A stretch of 64,000 nt of DNA. Source: Casuarina equisetifolia (Eukaryota > Streptophyta > Magnoliopsida > Fagales > Casuarinaceae). The position numbers were made by a program, and so were the translations under genes. A model generated the notes under the pieces. That model did not search any database, was not told the origin of the DNA, and saw nothing but the letters and a program-made list of their open reading frames with translations. The DNA lies in assembly GCA_028551475.1 (NCBI GenBank), contig CM052354.1, positions 22,963,258 through 23,027,257 of the forward strand, given 5' to 3'. Within the stretch, counting starts at the first letter, position 1. Each line of letters starts with the position of its first letter. Positions 21,201-33,805 of the stretch are shown piece by piece.

Positions 21201-23525
21201 TTAAGTAAAGAAGACTTATTGTTCATTTATATTATTGGGTCTTTTAAATGACTTTGACATTGATATCGAGGTGGACCTCATTACTCGTAAGGACACTAAA
21301 TGTTGAAAGCTTGTTGCATTTTTGTTGGTAGCAAATGTATACAACAAGTCTAAAGAAGTTCTATAAGAAAGATTAAGTGGTTTAAAATCACATTAGTGGG
21401 TAAAGAATTATACCATACAAACATAAAGACCATTTATAAGTAAGAGGTCTAGGTGTGATTCAATCTTAAGTATATATAACGAATTTATGTGTAAACATAA
21501 TAAGTTTATTTATAGTCTAAAGCATGTTTTTCACTAGTAGTACTTGAAATTTAAAAGTTCATACCTTTATGCAATACAACACTGAATGTAATAGACTATA
21601 CATGAACATATACTTAGTTCAGTGGGAGTATACCAATATGAATGATGTCTTGCTTGCAAGCAAAGATCAAAAGTTATTTCATGGTATAATACAATTATTT
21701 GGTGATCCATAAGAAATATTGTCGATGATTATTAAGTCTATCTTAAAAGACATATGTTAATAATGTTTTATAAAGATTGCATATCTAGAAATGTACTTAT
21801 CCTTGAAGGTAATTAATTGAACATGTTATAGTACCTTGAAAGTAAAGTATAGATAGAGGGAAGAAGCAAGTATCATATTCTAATGCACGAGGAAGTGCCT
21901 TGGATAATTAAGTTTGCACTAAACCTTACCTTATTGTTACCAAAAGATTGTCAAGTGCTTAAAGATAACTTTTGTTATTTGACCTATAGATGTATAGATA
22001 AACTGCAGCTAGTGGGATATATAGATTGTTATCCTGTAAGTTGCAAGAATAGTATTTAAAATCTACATCAAGATACCTTTATAGTAGATTGGACAGTTTC
22101 ATGAAATGTGCAAAACAGAAATCAATGACTTCTTTAATTATGTAGGCAAAATTTTATAGCATGTTATAGGGCAGCTACTTAGGTGATTTGTCTAATAAAC
22201 CTCATTAAGGGTTTAATAGAGTTTAATTTCTTTGTTAGACCTATCAAGTTAAATTGTGATAATAAAGTTGCTTGTTGTTAATCAATAATGATAAAGGTAT
22301 CACATGGTCTAAACACACAAAAATCAAACATTAAGTTGTAGAGGACAAACTTAAGAAAGGTGACATCACAATTTAAAATCTCATTGCAAATGCTATGTCT
22401 GTATCCCCACATACTAAAGCGTGTTTTTAATGACATGTCATCATTATGAGCTTAAGAGCATCATAGGATGTTATTGTTTAGTAGGAGCACTATAATATAA
22501 AGTTTGTATATGAATTGATTTACCATAGGGTAAATTGTTTACATATAAATTACTTGTCATGAACTTATGCCGACTATATTTAGCACATGGGTGCTTTATA
22601 TGTTGATAGATGAAATCTCTATATATACATAGTGTATATATATTAAAGTTTTATGAAAGGTGTAAACCTTAAGCAATGGCTTGTACATTTAATAGTTAGC
22701 CATAAAGCATATCTTGTGACATATAAAGTTAAACTCGAGTTATTAAGTACAGGATATGAAAAGGTTCATTAGAACTATAAAATATATTCTCTGATGGCAT
22801 TTTGTTATCAAAAGAGAGAGAATTGGATTGACAACAATGATAACACATAAAGAGATTGCTAGAGTATTATATAGTTGCCACACCATCATATTCATTCATA
22901 TCATTGAGATTAAAAGCTCTTGTCGTCATGATTAGTGTTGTATCACTTAATAGATATAGTTTCTATCGTGAATCAAAGCTTGAGATTTCATGTGATGGGA
23001 ATATAATTAAGAATTTTTTGTGGATCAATATAAAGGCATGCATAATTTCAAATTAATATAGCCCAAGTGAAAGAATGTTAGCCTAATTTTTAATTAGGCT
23101 TACTTTAAATGGGCTATATTAAGTTGGTCCATGAGTTCTAGAATATGGACTGGTTGGTATGGACTGTGGCTAACCAAATAGAGTTATGATGAATGGGCCT
23201 ATTTGGTGGCACATAAGGCTAGGGCTAGGTCTTATCCTCTAGCTCATAGTATTTAACCATACTTTTTAAAGCATTAGGGTTAATGAGAGGTTTCATTCTT
23301 ACAAGCCACAACCCTTTAGGTTCTTTCATCAAGCCAATGCTTTTAGAATGAGAATAGAGGATATTCACCTACCTAGAGATCAAATTCCGCATTTGTGAAT
23401 CTTCATAAGAGATAAAAGTACAATACGTTTTTATTTCTAATTTAATTATGTTTATTTGGTGTTTTGGATCTAACTATGCAGATCCTAGCTTTTGATCTTA
23501 ATGAAGATTGATTAGTTTTCTTACA
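18253..23525 (+). mobile_element. Ty1/Copia relic 2 with 3' LTR
   Basis: Highly degraded + strand Copia. In order it shows a gag zinc knuckle (CTKKGHMRKDC, 19722-19754), an RT catalytic-box remnant (NMNDVLLASKD near 21635-21665, from YVDDILLAS), the RNase H/C-terminal block (NNDKGITWSKHTKIKH, 22284-22331), a polypurine-like gcccaagtgaaagaa (23061-23075), and a 3' LTR (23076-23525). All frames carry many stops. No 5' LTR or primer site is found; 18253-19700 shows nothing recognisable. The right end joins HIPP flank DNA homologous to about 5497 onward. Confidence 0.75.
23076..23525 (+). repeat. 3' LTR of Copia relic 2
   Basis: Begins TGTTAGCC right after a purine-rich tract and ends TTACA. The sequence to its right matches HIPP flank DNA at 5497-5600 (gcacaa..gttgac). 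No second copy is seen upstream. Confidence 0.65.
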
Positions 23526-23758
23526 AATAGCACAAATTTGTTGACCTTCAAGAAAAAGTATGTTAAAGACTTACAAGTCTAGTTCTTCCTTTATTTTTAA
23601 TGCAGAAGATTGCTGACTCCTAGTCCCATTATTCCTAAGAATATGCGATAGCAAAAGTAAATGCCTTTTTGCAAAAAAATTTCTAATTGGTAAAAAGCGA
23701 ATAGAAGCGCGTAAACTTTCTTGCTAAAGAACGTTGTTGTTTGTTGAGGGTTTCCAAT

Positions 23759-24221
23759 TGTTACATGCCTAGAATTTGAATTAGGATTTCCTTTTATTTA
23801 GTTATTTATGTAGTAGGAAATGTGGCCAATGACTTTAATGCATATCCATATTGCCTTCAAGATGCTGATTGATAAAGATCTCATTTACTTTTAGAAAGAT
23901 ATGCAAATGTCAAATGGAAGGTGACCTCATTATTTCGTGGAAGGATTTAGTAGTGCTAGGGTTGGTAAAGATATGGGCATTTAGGGCCATGGTCATCTTT
24001 TCTTAGTTGTTATTTTCCTTTCCATGTTTTTCCTTAATTATATTTGTTTTGAATAAATTCATTTTTTACATTTTGTAAAGCTTATTAAAAGACTATAGTT
24101 TTCAATAAAAAGATAGAGAAAAAGTTATCTAAACAATTTACTTTATGTTTTTGTTTCTTTGTTCTCTTGGTAAAACAAGAGATTATGGCAAATACCACTA
24201 CGAATAGCCATGTTTGTAACA
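23759..24221. mobile_element. Solo LTR, 463 bp
   Basis: Starts TGTTACATG and ends TTTGTAACA, giving TGTTACA/TGTAACA inverted termini. It is flanked by ccaat (23754-23758) and ccaac (24222-24226). The paralogous empty site near 5727-5740 reads ttttccaacattc with one copy. No internal coding region is present, as expected after LTR-LTR recombination. Confidence 0.8.
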
Positions 24222-25219
24222 CCAACATTCAATTCCAATGGCTACTATTTGAGAGTTGGAGAGAAACTTCGAAATGACGAGCCTTCCAAGAACAGAAGCT
24301 TTCACATATGGTTGACTCCACTTAATAGGATTCATAAAAAATCAGTTCATCTCAATTTTCATCCACATAGATATGTAAGGAATATTACGTAATTAATTGA
24401 GGCAACATATCAGGGTTCACCTTAAATTCAATAACAGTATTCGTTTAAGGTTTCCTGTGTTGAACAATCCAAATTGAAGGCCTAAGATGACCCTGCACAA
24501 TCAACACCGTCAATGACAAAATAGAGATCCTATGGTAACAACAATAACAATAGGATGCCACCGTGGCTTCCACCAAGCACAATCTATTACAGAAATCTCT
24601 CGAAGTAGTCAGGCAGTTTAAATGGTTATTTCTCCTTATATGATGTGTACAAATCTTAAATATATTGTCAATTAGAATTTGCAGAAGTTTATAAATAGAG
24701 GCCAAAGGCCTTCTGTAAAATACACTATAAGTCATCATACATGCTCTCAGTCACCATGAAAACTAGAACAATTTTCCTTGTCAACATCTAGGCCTTCTTT
24801 TCTTTTCCCCACGGCTAATCCCGATGGCTAATATTTGCAAGAGTCGAAGTACTTTCGAACTCACCCGTCCTCGACAGCAATAGCTTTCACAAGTGGACAA
24901 GTCCACTCCCTCTAATTTTCGATTTATGTCACATGTTCCTTGTTTATGGAAGGATTATAATCGATTTGGTAGAACTAGGTCCGAGTTTCTGGAAGTACAA
25001 ACTCGGGATCGCATCGTAGGGAAAAGAAAAGCAGGAACAGCAGAGAAAAAGGAACAACATAGTAGTGAAAAATAAAAAATAAAAGAAAGAAAAGGACATT
25101 TTTCTTCTCTTTGGTCTTCTTTCGGTTTAATCTGCTTTCTGAACCGTACAGGAAGGCAATCCATGGAGTTATAAGAAAAAGAATAAAAAAATGGTTTGTA
25201 AAGCAGTTTGTTGGCCTAA

Positions 25220-25670
25220 AATTGTAAAAAAGTTTATAATCTTTATTAAAATTCTTGTAAATACTTATTATTATTTATAAGTTTTATACCTTTAATTGTT
25301 GAAAATTTTGTCCTCCACATCTTTCTTGATTTTTGTAATAATAGTTGTACTTTCTAAACTTTGACTATTGAATCTTTTTTTATGTTTTTTTTTAGATGTA
25401 GTAAATTGTAACTTTAAATGATACGTTCAATATGGTTGCTACAAAAGTTTTATCTTTCTAATAGTCTTGATCATTTAATTCACTTATTCTATTTTTCAAG
25501 ATAGTTCATCATAGTTAGCATTGCTTTCCATATGTAATTAGTCAATTTGCAATAATAAGTACTCTTTTTATCCTTATTATAGGTGACATAAATTGGACTA
25601 TTGATTCACTAAATTGGTATATACAATTATTCAATTTGCTATGTTGAGTCTATCTGTCTTTCATAATATT
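25220..25670 (-). mobile_element. LINE 3'-end relic
   Basis: Minus-strand similarity to the LINE end around 12130-12560 (for example 25300-25460 against 12180-12340). Heavily mutated. It lies next to an opposite-strand LINE relic at 25920. Confidence 0.6.
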
Positions 25671-25919
25671 CTTCTTCTTCTCTCTAATATGCTTTCTAAA
25701 TAGAAGAGCAGTGTGAAGAGTTACAAGAAAAATAAAACAAAGACTTGGGTATCTAAAAGGCATAGACTGATGGAGCCTCTGTGAGAGGCTACCTTGAGGA
25801 CAATAGCACAAGTATGTTGACCTTTGAGAAAAGTATGTTAAGGACTTAGAAGTCTAGCTCTTCCTTGATTTTTAATGTAGAAGACTGTTGACTCCTAGTC
25901 ACATTTTTCTCTTTTTTTA

Positions 25920-26756
25920 AATAGATGATGTATAACAAAAGTTACATGGAAAGAAGTTTGTTGGTTTAAAATTTTTGGAGGACTGTGTTTGATAAATATT
26001 CATAAGTGGAATAAGGCAACAATTAGAAACTCTTATGGTCTCTTGTGCATAATAGCTTAAACTCTTTATGAGTTAAATAAATGATAATAAAAAATTTGAA
26101 GAGAAGAAATGTATTAAAAGTTGAGCTGAAAGGATTATTAGCTTGGAGTTTTAGAAATATTTTACAAGTAAAAAGTGAACTCACATAACTAATGATGGGC
26201 TCATAATACAAAAGTTATATAATATTAAAAGAGAGCAAAAAAGATACTAAATGGGCAAGACTTATATGGAAAGAAGGAATGCGAAAGTATAATTTTATCT
26301 GATGGATCATTTTGAAAGACAAACTATCTATAGTAGATTGTGTGACTACATGAAATAACTTAGTAGACCTATAATGTAATCTTTGCCAATAAGGAAAAGA
26401 GTCACAAGAACATTTATTTTTTTAAATATAAGTTCACAAATTACATATGAAAGGCTTTGTTAGGTATGAATAGATTAATTCAAAGAATTGAATACTAGAG
26501 AGTTGAAATATGTTAGATGATCAAGGTTGTTAAGAGTAAAAGTTTTGATCATTATTGTTAAAATTAAGAATGACGTGAGAGAGAAGATTTCATTTATTTG
26601 AGGAGTAAAGCCTATAAATTGTAATAAATTCTTGTAAGAGCATTAGAATTTGTTAAATACAATATTTGAGCCTAAATAATAATGTTATAACTAAATAATT
26701 TTATAATTTGTTACGGTGATATATAATTTTTGACTTTTTTTTCGAAAAAAAAAACG
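25920..26756 (+). mobile_element. LINE 3'-half relic, sense strand
   Basis: Plus-strand copy of the ORF2 C-terminal region. Matches run from the segment encoding VAWKEVCWPKVSGGLGL through the zinc domain to the 3' UTR (gtgatatataattt) and an A tail at 26746-26756. It has many stops and indels. Confidence 0.75.
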
Positions 26757-27680
26757 AGTATACTAATGGAGACTACGTGATGGCTACCAGATGTATGAAA
26801 AAAGTTTTCCAGTCAGTAAAAAACGAATATAAACGGGCAAACTTTCTTGCCATTTCTCAAGGTTCAACAGTCAATCCCAGTGGCTACCTGAGATCCATGA
26901 GTCTCGAGGAACAAAAACTTTCACATCTGGATGAATCCATTCTCTCTCGTTCGTGTCCTTCAGTGTACGAGGCTCATGATCGATTTGGTTAGACTTGGTC
27001 GAAGTTTGTGGTAGGACAAGGACAAAACAACTGACGTATCTATAGTGTTCAAGTCACCAAACCTAATATTGTTCTCTTCTGCTTGTTCTTCTTCTGCAAT
27101 TTAATTTTCTTCGGTTTTGTTCATGTTCAGAGTAGTGGGGTTTGTATGTAACAATTTTTTTTCTTTTTTTAATTTTGGAATTTATTGTGCCACAAGCCTT
27201 CCTTTACTATTGACTCTTACTATGTTATCAGTTTACAGCACTCTTTCATTTCTCAGGCCCCTGGTGGAGATTTGAGCTCTGCCTCTTCTTGAAAGGGGGA
27301 CGACGACAAGGGAGCAGCAAAGGCCCAGACCGCTTGGAACAGCTGGAAACTTCCTTCCGATATTGCTGAAAGGAACATCATATTTAGTGCCTTCCATAAT
27401 AAATATATAAAAAACAGATATTTAGTGGAAATAAACAGAAAGAAAATGACATTATTTACTTGCTGCCTGCTTTGTTAGGTGCGCACGCGAACCTACCAGA
27501 ATCGAGTTTGGGTCAAATTACGTTACTGTGGACCCAATAAAAGGTGTTACAGAGCTTTATCATATTTAAAAGTTTGCTCAAGAGTAGATAAGTTTTTCTT
27601 CTTTATACAAATAATTTTTTAATCAAAATTTAGGTAATATGAAACTTTGTTACAGCATCACAAATTCATCTATGCATTCC

Positions 27681-28690
27681 AAGGTTAAAACCTTTTAACT
27701 ATCACTTCACAAAATATTTGCATGAAAAAAATTAATGTTTATAAATAAAAATGACTTTCCACATATTACTTTCATAATTTTTGTCAATAAAGGATTGGGA
27801 TATCAATTGTCTTGTTTCAAAATTGACTATGGTTATGCCTAATCCATATATAGTAAAAACAAGTTAAAATAGATAAATTAAAAAATTTTCTAGCTAAATC
27901 TTTTCTTTCTATTACTTTGATCATCTTTTGCAATTCAATATTCCATCCTCCAATGTTTTAGCAAGAATCATGTAATGCAAGGATACTACACCATATTTGC
28001 CTTGAGCAAGCATACTAAAAAAGGAGGTAATACTTGTTCTCAACATCAAACTTGTGGAAATTATAGTATAGGTTGCCTCTAGGGAGCCATCAAAATAGAC
28101 CATTTGATTTGTTAATTTCTTCAATATTATTAGGTATTAATTATTCAGCTAACTAACCTACTATTCTAAGTGCAATCGCTTGGAGTATGTGATTGTGAAA
28201 CTTCCAAGATGCTAATATAACTTTTTGGCTTTACATGTGTTAAATATTGTTATGAAGTTATCCCATATTACTGAGATATAAGCTTGTAGAGTAATTTATA
28301 GATAAAGAAGTACTTATTTTTCTTGAGTTAGCTTTTATAAAGTAATTGGACTTTTTGGTATGTTATCAAAACCCAATCCTCTCTTAGTATGGATATAGGT
28401 GTGGTTTGGCCTAAAGTCCACACGATATAAGTGGCACTATGGTATGGTTTGTGTTGGATGATTATGATGAGAAGGTATGCTAAATATTGGTATGGAGTTG
28501 TTCCATAATGCAAATATATGAGCTTGTGGAGTAATTTATATGTAAAAAAAATATCATTTTCTTTTGTACTAGCTTTGCAGAAGGATTGAACTTTTAAATA
28601 ATTTGCTTTAGGTCAAAGAAGTATGATACAATGGAAAACTAAAAAATATACTTCAAAAAGTCATTGCGCCATTGTTGGTACTGTTCTTGA
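27681..28690. other. AT-rich region, no identified feature
   Basis: AT-rich DNA with no recognisable gene. Two near-repeats of about 60 bp occur (gtgttaaatattgttatgaagttatcccat near 28236 and gctaaatattggtatggagttgttccata near 28478). A 67-codon minus-strand frame at 27921-28124 has no recognisable family. Confidence 0.4.
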
Positions 28691-28850
28691 ACAACCGGCA
28701 GTTCTTGGATGTTTGCATACCAATCAACTAAGCCAAATTAATCAGTCCCTATAACTTTACAACGTCATAAAAGGTCCTGAATACTATTGATTCCGGCTAC
28801 TTTCAAAATCTTTTATAATCAAAGAGCACTCTCCACGAAGCCTACCTGTG

Positions 28851-28858
28851 TATATATA
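28851..28858 (+). promoter_or_regulatory. TATA box of HIPP gene 2
   Basis: tatatata, 88 bp before the start codon, at the same spacing as in the other family members. Confidence 0.55.
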
Positions 28859-28945
28859 CGAACGATTTCTTTCTCCACAGAGATCTTAGTTCTTCATCAT
28901 AGTTTTCAACGAAAGCAGCTGCTTTGTTCCTCGGAAACATACAGC

Positions 28946-29571
28946 ATGAAGGTAAGCTCTATTACACCAAAAACGCAACTATGCAATGTTTAAAATCTTG
29001 CGTTATATTTGGGCTTTGATTTTATGGTGCAGCAAAAGATAGTTATCCAGGTGCCAATGACGAACCACAAACAGAGAACCAAGGCCATGAAGATTGCCGC
29101 AACAACCTATGGTTGGCATCAAACTCGTAGTTTTTCAGCTTTTGGGGACTTCAGTACCAAGGTACTTACCACGTCTATTCTGCAGGTGTGATTTCGTCTG
29201 CAATAGAAGTGCCAAATAAAGATCAGCTGGTGGTGATTGGCGAAGATATTGACTCTGCTCAGTTGGCCCGGTCCATGAGGCAGCATTTCCTTGCGAGAAT
29301 ATGTTGTTTTTGTTGGAATTTCAGGTATTATATATAGATATATGTATCAAAAAATTTGTGTACAAATTAACTCAGGCTATCATCTATCATTATGACAATC
29401 CTATCTAGGTTCTCCCATGCGAAAATATTGATGGTGGAGGAAGTGAAGGAGGAAGAACAGAAGCCGCTGCCAGAACCTTGGTGCCAACCATTACCCATGT
29501 GCCCTCAATATTCACCAATCCTCTATCCAGTCGCCTCCCACCCATATCCGAGTGGCTGCTCCATTATGTGA
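28946..29571 (+). CDS. HIPP-like protein with lost CxxC and an extra intron, 128 aa
   Basis: Proposed exons: 28946-28951, 29033-29111, 29186-29324, 29409-29571. Exons 1-2 and the exon-3 start match the 10.8-kb paralog. Inside the HMA-coding exon, about 120 bp is extra, bracketed by two versions of one motif (ttgcgagaatat and catgcgaaaatat). Only an intron from gtatta (29325) to ctag (29408) restores the frame, giving 128 aa with roughly 12 added residues (ICCFCWNFRF region). The metal site is gone: the CxxC position reads TNHKQ. The tail keeps SGCSIM, a predicted farnesylation box. The gene could be functional as a membrane-anchored, non-metal-binding HMA fold, or a young pseudogene; RNA evidence is needed to decide. 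Confidence 0.62.
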
Positions 29572-31690
29572 TCAAGATCTTCTACTAATACAAGAGGTCT
29601 CACTTTTCTTCTTTGTTTATGTGGAATAGTGAGTGGTCAGTCCCAAATATCAGCTCCATCATGATCATCGACCTCTTCAGATTGTTGACGACATCTCCAT
29701 GCTACTTCCAGTGTCAACTATGGGACGCCTTAAATTCTATTTAAAAGCTGGGAATTTGGAAAAACCAAAAAAGGAAAAAAGAAAAAGGGAAAACATCGGA
29801 TTGAATTTCAAAGCATGTTTACGAAACTACATCAGCAACATTCCTGCGGCCCAATCACATTGAAAGTCAGACTGCTCCCAAAATGTTGTTTCTTATATTC
29901 AATTACTTATTCCGGGAATAAAATCATCGTCGGGGCGTTGGTCAATTACTTTTAATGATACGGGCTCTTAGGGTCACTCTCTCAAATTAGTTGGCGATTA
30001 TAGTATTCTCGTTTTGTTCCAAATTATACATCTCTCACAGATACAAAATCACTACTGGAAAATGTTTCTATTTCTTCTAATCGTGACACGAAAAAGCTGG
30101 CTGGGAGAGGGGAAGACAACGTAATGACGTCAAAGCAGACGTGCATCGGGAATCTGGGTCGAGCTTCATACCCCGCAGTTCTAGTTGATTTACTCAAATG
30201 CAAGTGGGCCACCTCTTGTCATGGCCGGCCGGACTTTGACTGAACTACCTCGCCGGATGCCTTCCCGATTCATTCTTTGAAGTGAATCAGCTATACACCG
30301 ATTATTAAGGACTGTGCTTCCGGCTATCTTTTTCTTGTCATCAGCTCTCATTTCTTTAGCTTAAAGAAACGAGTTGACATGGCTTCCACAATAGAGAATT
30401 ATTAACCTTCTTATACGGCACACAGGCTGCCCTACAAATTTCAATTTGGACAATACTTTCAGCTTTACAGAATCTAGCAGATACAACAGGAGTTTTTTTT
30501 TTCTTCATATTCAGCCAATATTGTTAGATATATAGTTTTCTTTTTTCATCTAGTAAAAATAGATGTATTAGAACCCAAATGCATATAGCTATTAAAGCTG
30601 TTAAAAGAAATAGTTATTAAAGCTACTAAAAGAAATGATTTAGTTACTAAACTTTTTAATTCATATCTATTGTATATGGGCTGAAAAAAATAAAAAATAT
30701 TTTTAAGAAAAAATAATTGATATTTTTATTTTTTTAGTAAAAGTAAAAAATATAGTATGAGGGAAAACTTCTTTATTTGAAAAATAAAATTCTCTCAAAA
30801 AAATATTATTTTGAGTAAAATTAAAGGTTTTTAACCTCTATCTTTTCATAGATATGATATTTTCTATAATGTTGGGGTATATCTATGTACTTATGTACTT
30901 CAATCTTTATTAATTCAATTTACATTTCCACCGAAAAAAAAAGAACCTAGATGCATTTAAGATTTTATATGCTTTAGCTGTCATTCATTATAAGTATATG
31001 GGAATCGTCTTCTTCCAGTAGCCGTTTGTATTTTGGTTTTCTTGTAATCAATTAGTAAGCTTTATTTAGCAATCTCTTGTCTTATTCTTTCCAATTCCTT
31101 AGTTTTTGTGCGGATTTGATTTAGAATTTGTGTGGTCCTTCTTTCTTTGCTTGTCTGGTGTTTTATGTTTATCCGGATTTGAGTTTGTCTTCGCTTTTAT
31201 GATGTGTTAGGGAAGGATCTTATTCACTTAAGCTAAAAGTTTTAATATAAATTTACAAAAGTTCATTTTTCCTTAAAATTGGCACAGAAGTAGAGAGATA
31301 ATTTATTCATAATTTAAAAATTTTAGTACAAGTTGTAAACAATGTGGATATTTCAACAAACATCAAGAAGTACCTGAATCGGCTTTGGAACCACACTAGA
31401 AGGTAATCCCAACTGTTACAACGAAAAAAACAATAGAAAAAAGACTTGGTTTTAAACACGCGTGATGGCCTCCTTGGAGATATTAGCACAAGTAATTGAC
31501 CGGTGGAGGAAAAGTATGTGAAAGCCATACGCGTCCGGATTTGCTTCGTTTTCTAGTGTGGAAGACCGCTGACTCCTACGTCAAATTAGTGCTTAAAAGG
31601 AACAACCACAAAAATGAATGCCTTGAAAAGAAATTCCTCGGGAAAGAACCTGAGTATTCATCTAAGATTCCCAGCAACCAATCCCGATGG
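29572..31690. repeat. HIPP 3' flank and spacer modules (copy 2)
   Basis: 29640-30130 matches 7745-8640 and 31240-31690 matches 8750-9130. Between them, 30145-31200 is absent from copy 1. It holds an AT-rich LTR-like relic (about 30513-30935; tgttagat start, taattcaatttaca end) resembling 53590-53790. No gene is seen. Confidence 0.55.
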
Positions 31691-32062
31691 CTAAATTTGT
31701 GCATGCACATGAGGATTGAGGATATTTTGTGAGGGTAACGGGTGTGGCGACTCAGATTCATTAAGTGTTGGGACGAACCTAGTTAGGTTTTCGTATCCTC
31801 TCTCTTGGGAGGAGGGATCCGCTGTTATAAAGCGCAAGCTTTCACAAGGAGTTGCTAAAAATGGGAAGAGGTCCTTGTTAAAAATAACTTGTCGAGAAAT
31901 GAAAACTTGTTTCTTGGTGAAGCAACGGTACCTTTTATCTTTTGCACTGTGACCCGTGAAAATGCATGCAAGGGATTTGCCTGATAATTTATCAACCATA
32001 GGAAACACTAGGAACCAAAAACTTTGAAAGATCCATAGTCTGGAGTTCTTTGATACAGGCAT
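31691..32062 (-). pseudogene. Copia 3 integrase C-terminal fragment
   Basis: A 123-codon frame containing the conserved Copia block of the form GxSxxxKxYRC...vSRxVxFxExxPF. It is the piece of pol between the integrase core and RT. No longer part of a continuous polyprotein. Confidence 0.75.
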
Positions 32063-33626
32063 TCATAAAGGGACTTACAATTCTTAAGTGATGAAGAGGA
32101 TAGTCAATTTATTAGGTACCCCACTGTTAAGAATGACTCAACCTAGTAGCACTTTGGCACTAAGGCCTAGAGCAACATAGCTCTACCCAAGTTTAGTGAT
32201 ATGGCAGAAATTTCTTTCAGCTACGCCATTTTGCTATCAAGTATATAGGCATGAGAATTGTTGGAGCATCCCATTTCCTTGAAGGTGGGTATTGAGTTCT
32301 AAATTGATATCTTTCCCATCATTATTAGATTATATAATTTTGATTTTGGTATCAAATTGTCATTCAACCATAGTGAGAAAAACTTTGAATATTTGGTAGA
32401 AATATGATTTCCTTTTTATTGGATAAAGCCAAGTAAAACAAATACAATCATTGACCAAAATAGCATAGTAGGAGAACCCCTGACATGACGGAATTGAGGA
32501 AGGAACCATTAGATTATATATCGAAAGAGTAGTATGAAAGAAGGGGCATTTTTGATTTTATATGATCTATTGGAAACCTATTCCAGTGTCACAAACTTTT
32601 TTGTTTTTACGCCAAAAGGCTAATTCTGTTATGAAAGAATACAAAAAAATAAAATAAAAAATAAAAAAAGAAACTTTAGGATTGGTCCCCAAAGGTCATT
32701 ATGGACTTTTCCAAAGGAATGGTTGAATAATGAGATGAAGTCAAAAAAGGTATAGCATAAGTTTTACTTTAATGAGTTTTCTATTTTGGAGGAATTTTAA
32801 AAATTGAAAGTTAAAATGGCCCTACCTTTGGTGCCAAGTGTTGTTGTCTACCTTTTGTTGGTGTTTTGACAAGGGAGCTTAAGTGTTTTCCATAGGCAGC
32901 ATATATAGGTTCCCCTATCTATACCATTTGAGCAAGATTTCTTGAGTGGTTAGATCCTTAACAACAAAAGAATGATGGTAAAAAACTACTATGCATGGAA
33001 TATCATCAATTAGTCTTAAGACTGATAATAGATTACATGTTATATATAATGATACCAAAACTAAGTTAAGTTTTAATTTTCCTTATCCTAATTGTGGTAG
33101 ATCCAAGGTGAGTGGCGGGAAGTGATTTTCCATTGCTTACCATAATACAATCCAAACTATGGTAAGGTGATGAGGTTATGAAATTAACTAAGTCTATGAT
33201 GTGAGATGATGCTCTAAAATCAACAACCCACTTAGTGTTGGGAGGTTTGGTTACTCGTAAGGTTGGCAGGGCTTTAGGGATATCATTTGTTTGGGAGGTA
33301 TGGTTAAACCTTTTCTAAGACTCTAGTGCTATATGACTCCCTTTTCTATAGATTTGACAAATAGTACCATGTAACAAGTTACTTGAGTGACTAAAGTCCT
33401 TAGGTGAAGTTCATAGAAAATTATGTGTAGAAATAAGTGGCATCGCTTGCCTATGATAAAAACAAGCTTTAAGCCTAGTTTTGTTCTTTACTTCTATAAT
33501 TAGATTCTACTATCAATACAAAATTAGCTTTTGCATTTTGTATGCAATCTTTGATTTTCTTTTTATCCTTGCATTAGAGTACTAACATAGTTAATACATT
33601 ACTAAGCAACTTGACCTGCTTTCATC
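31698..33626 (-). mobile_element. Ty1/Copia relic 3 (gag-protease-integrase part)
   Basis: Decayed minus-strand Copia. The integrase C-terminal block is readable in 31691-32062 (FTGHSAKDKRYRCF, FISRQVIFNKDLFPF). Integrase core remnants occur at 32215-32265 (FSCLYT, stops, QNGVAERNF), and the protease motif near 33060-33250 reads KWVVDFRASSHIIDL, where functional elements have VDSGASxH. RT, RNase H and recognisable LTRs are absent. It abuts the HIPP fossil at 33628. Confidence 0.8.
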
Positions 33627-33627
33627 T

Positions 33628-33805
33628 TGAAAAAGATCAACTAATGGTGATTGGCAAGCATGTTGACTCTACTAACTTAACTTTCTTGTTGAGAAAGAAG
33701 CTTTGCTATGCAAGAATATTTAAGGGGGAAAAAGTGAAGGACACCTTGGTGTAAGCTATTACCTTTGTGCCATAAATATGCACCATATCCTATGTGCTAT
33801 GAAAA
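33628..33805 (+). pseudogene. HIPP exon-3 fossil
   Basis: About 180 bp aligns with exon 3 of the 10.8-kb HIPP gene, from the segment encoding KDQLVVIG to the one encoding YCE (caccatatcctatgtgctatgaa). It has substitutions, an in-frame stop (gtgtaa at about 33749) and a deletion within the linker-coding part. Exons 1-2 and the CaaX end are missing. It is wedged between Copia 3 and Gypsy 2, so insertions or deletions around these elements destroyed the gene. Confidence 0.85.

Larger units (their letters stand above)
23526..27680. repeat. Duplicated HIPP-downstream segment (copy 2)
   Basis: Matches 5497-7740 in blocks (23526-23758 to 5497-5725; 24226-24330 to 5730-5830; 26760-27670 to 6840-7735), with a solo LTR, LINE relics and module 24815-25030 interspersed. 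No intact gene is recognised. Confidence 0.65.

Noticed and set aside
27921-28124. 67-codon minus frame with DGSLEA, reminiscent of an RNase H start
   Set aside because: Too short and lacks further RNase H blocks; surrounding sequence gives no support.
29186-29330. Reading the 28.9-kb HIPP as a three-exon gene without the extra intron
   Set aside because: The frame meets a stop just after 29324 (tat tat ata tag), so an additional intron or pseudogene status is needed.
31496-31952. Two 78-codon + frames
   Set aside because: Antisense to the Copia 3 integrase fragment and repeat modules.
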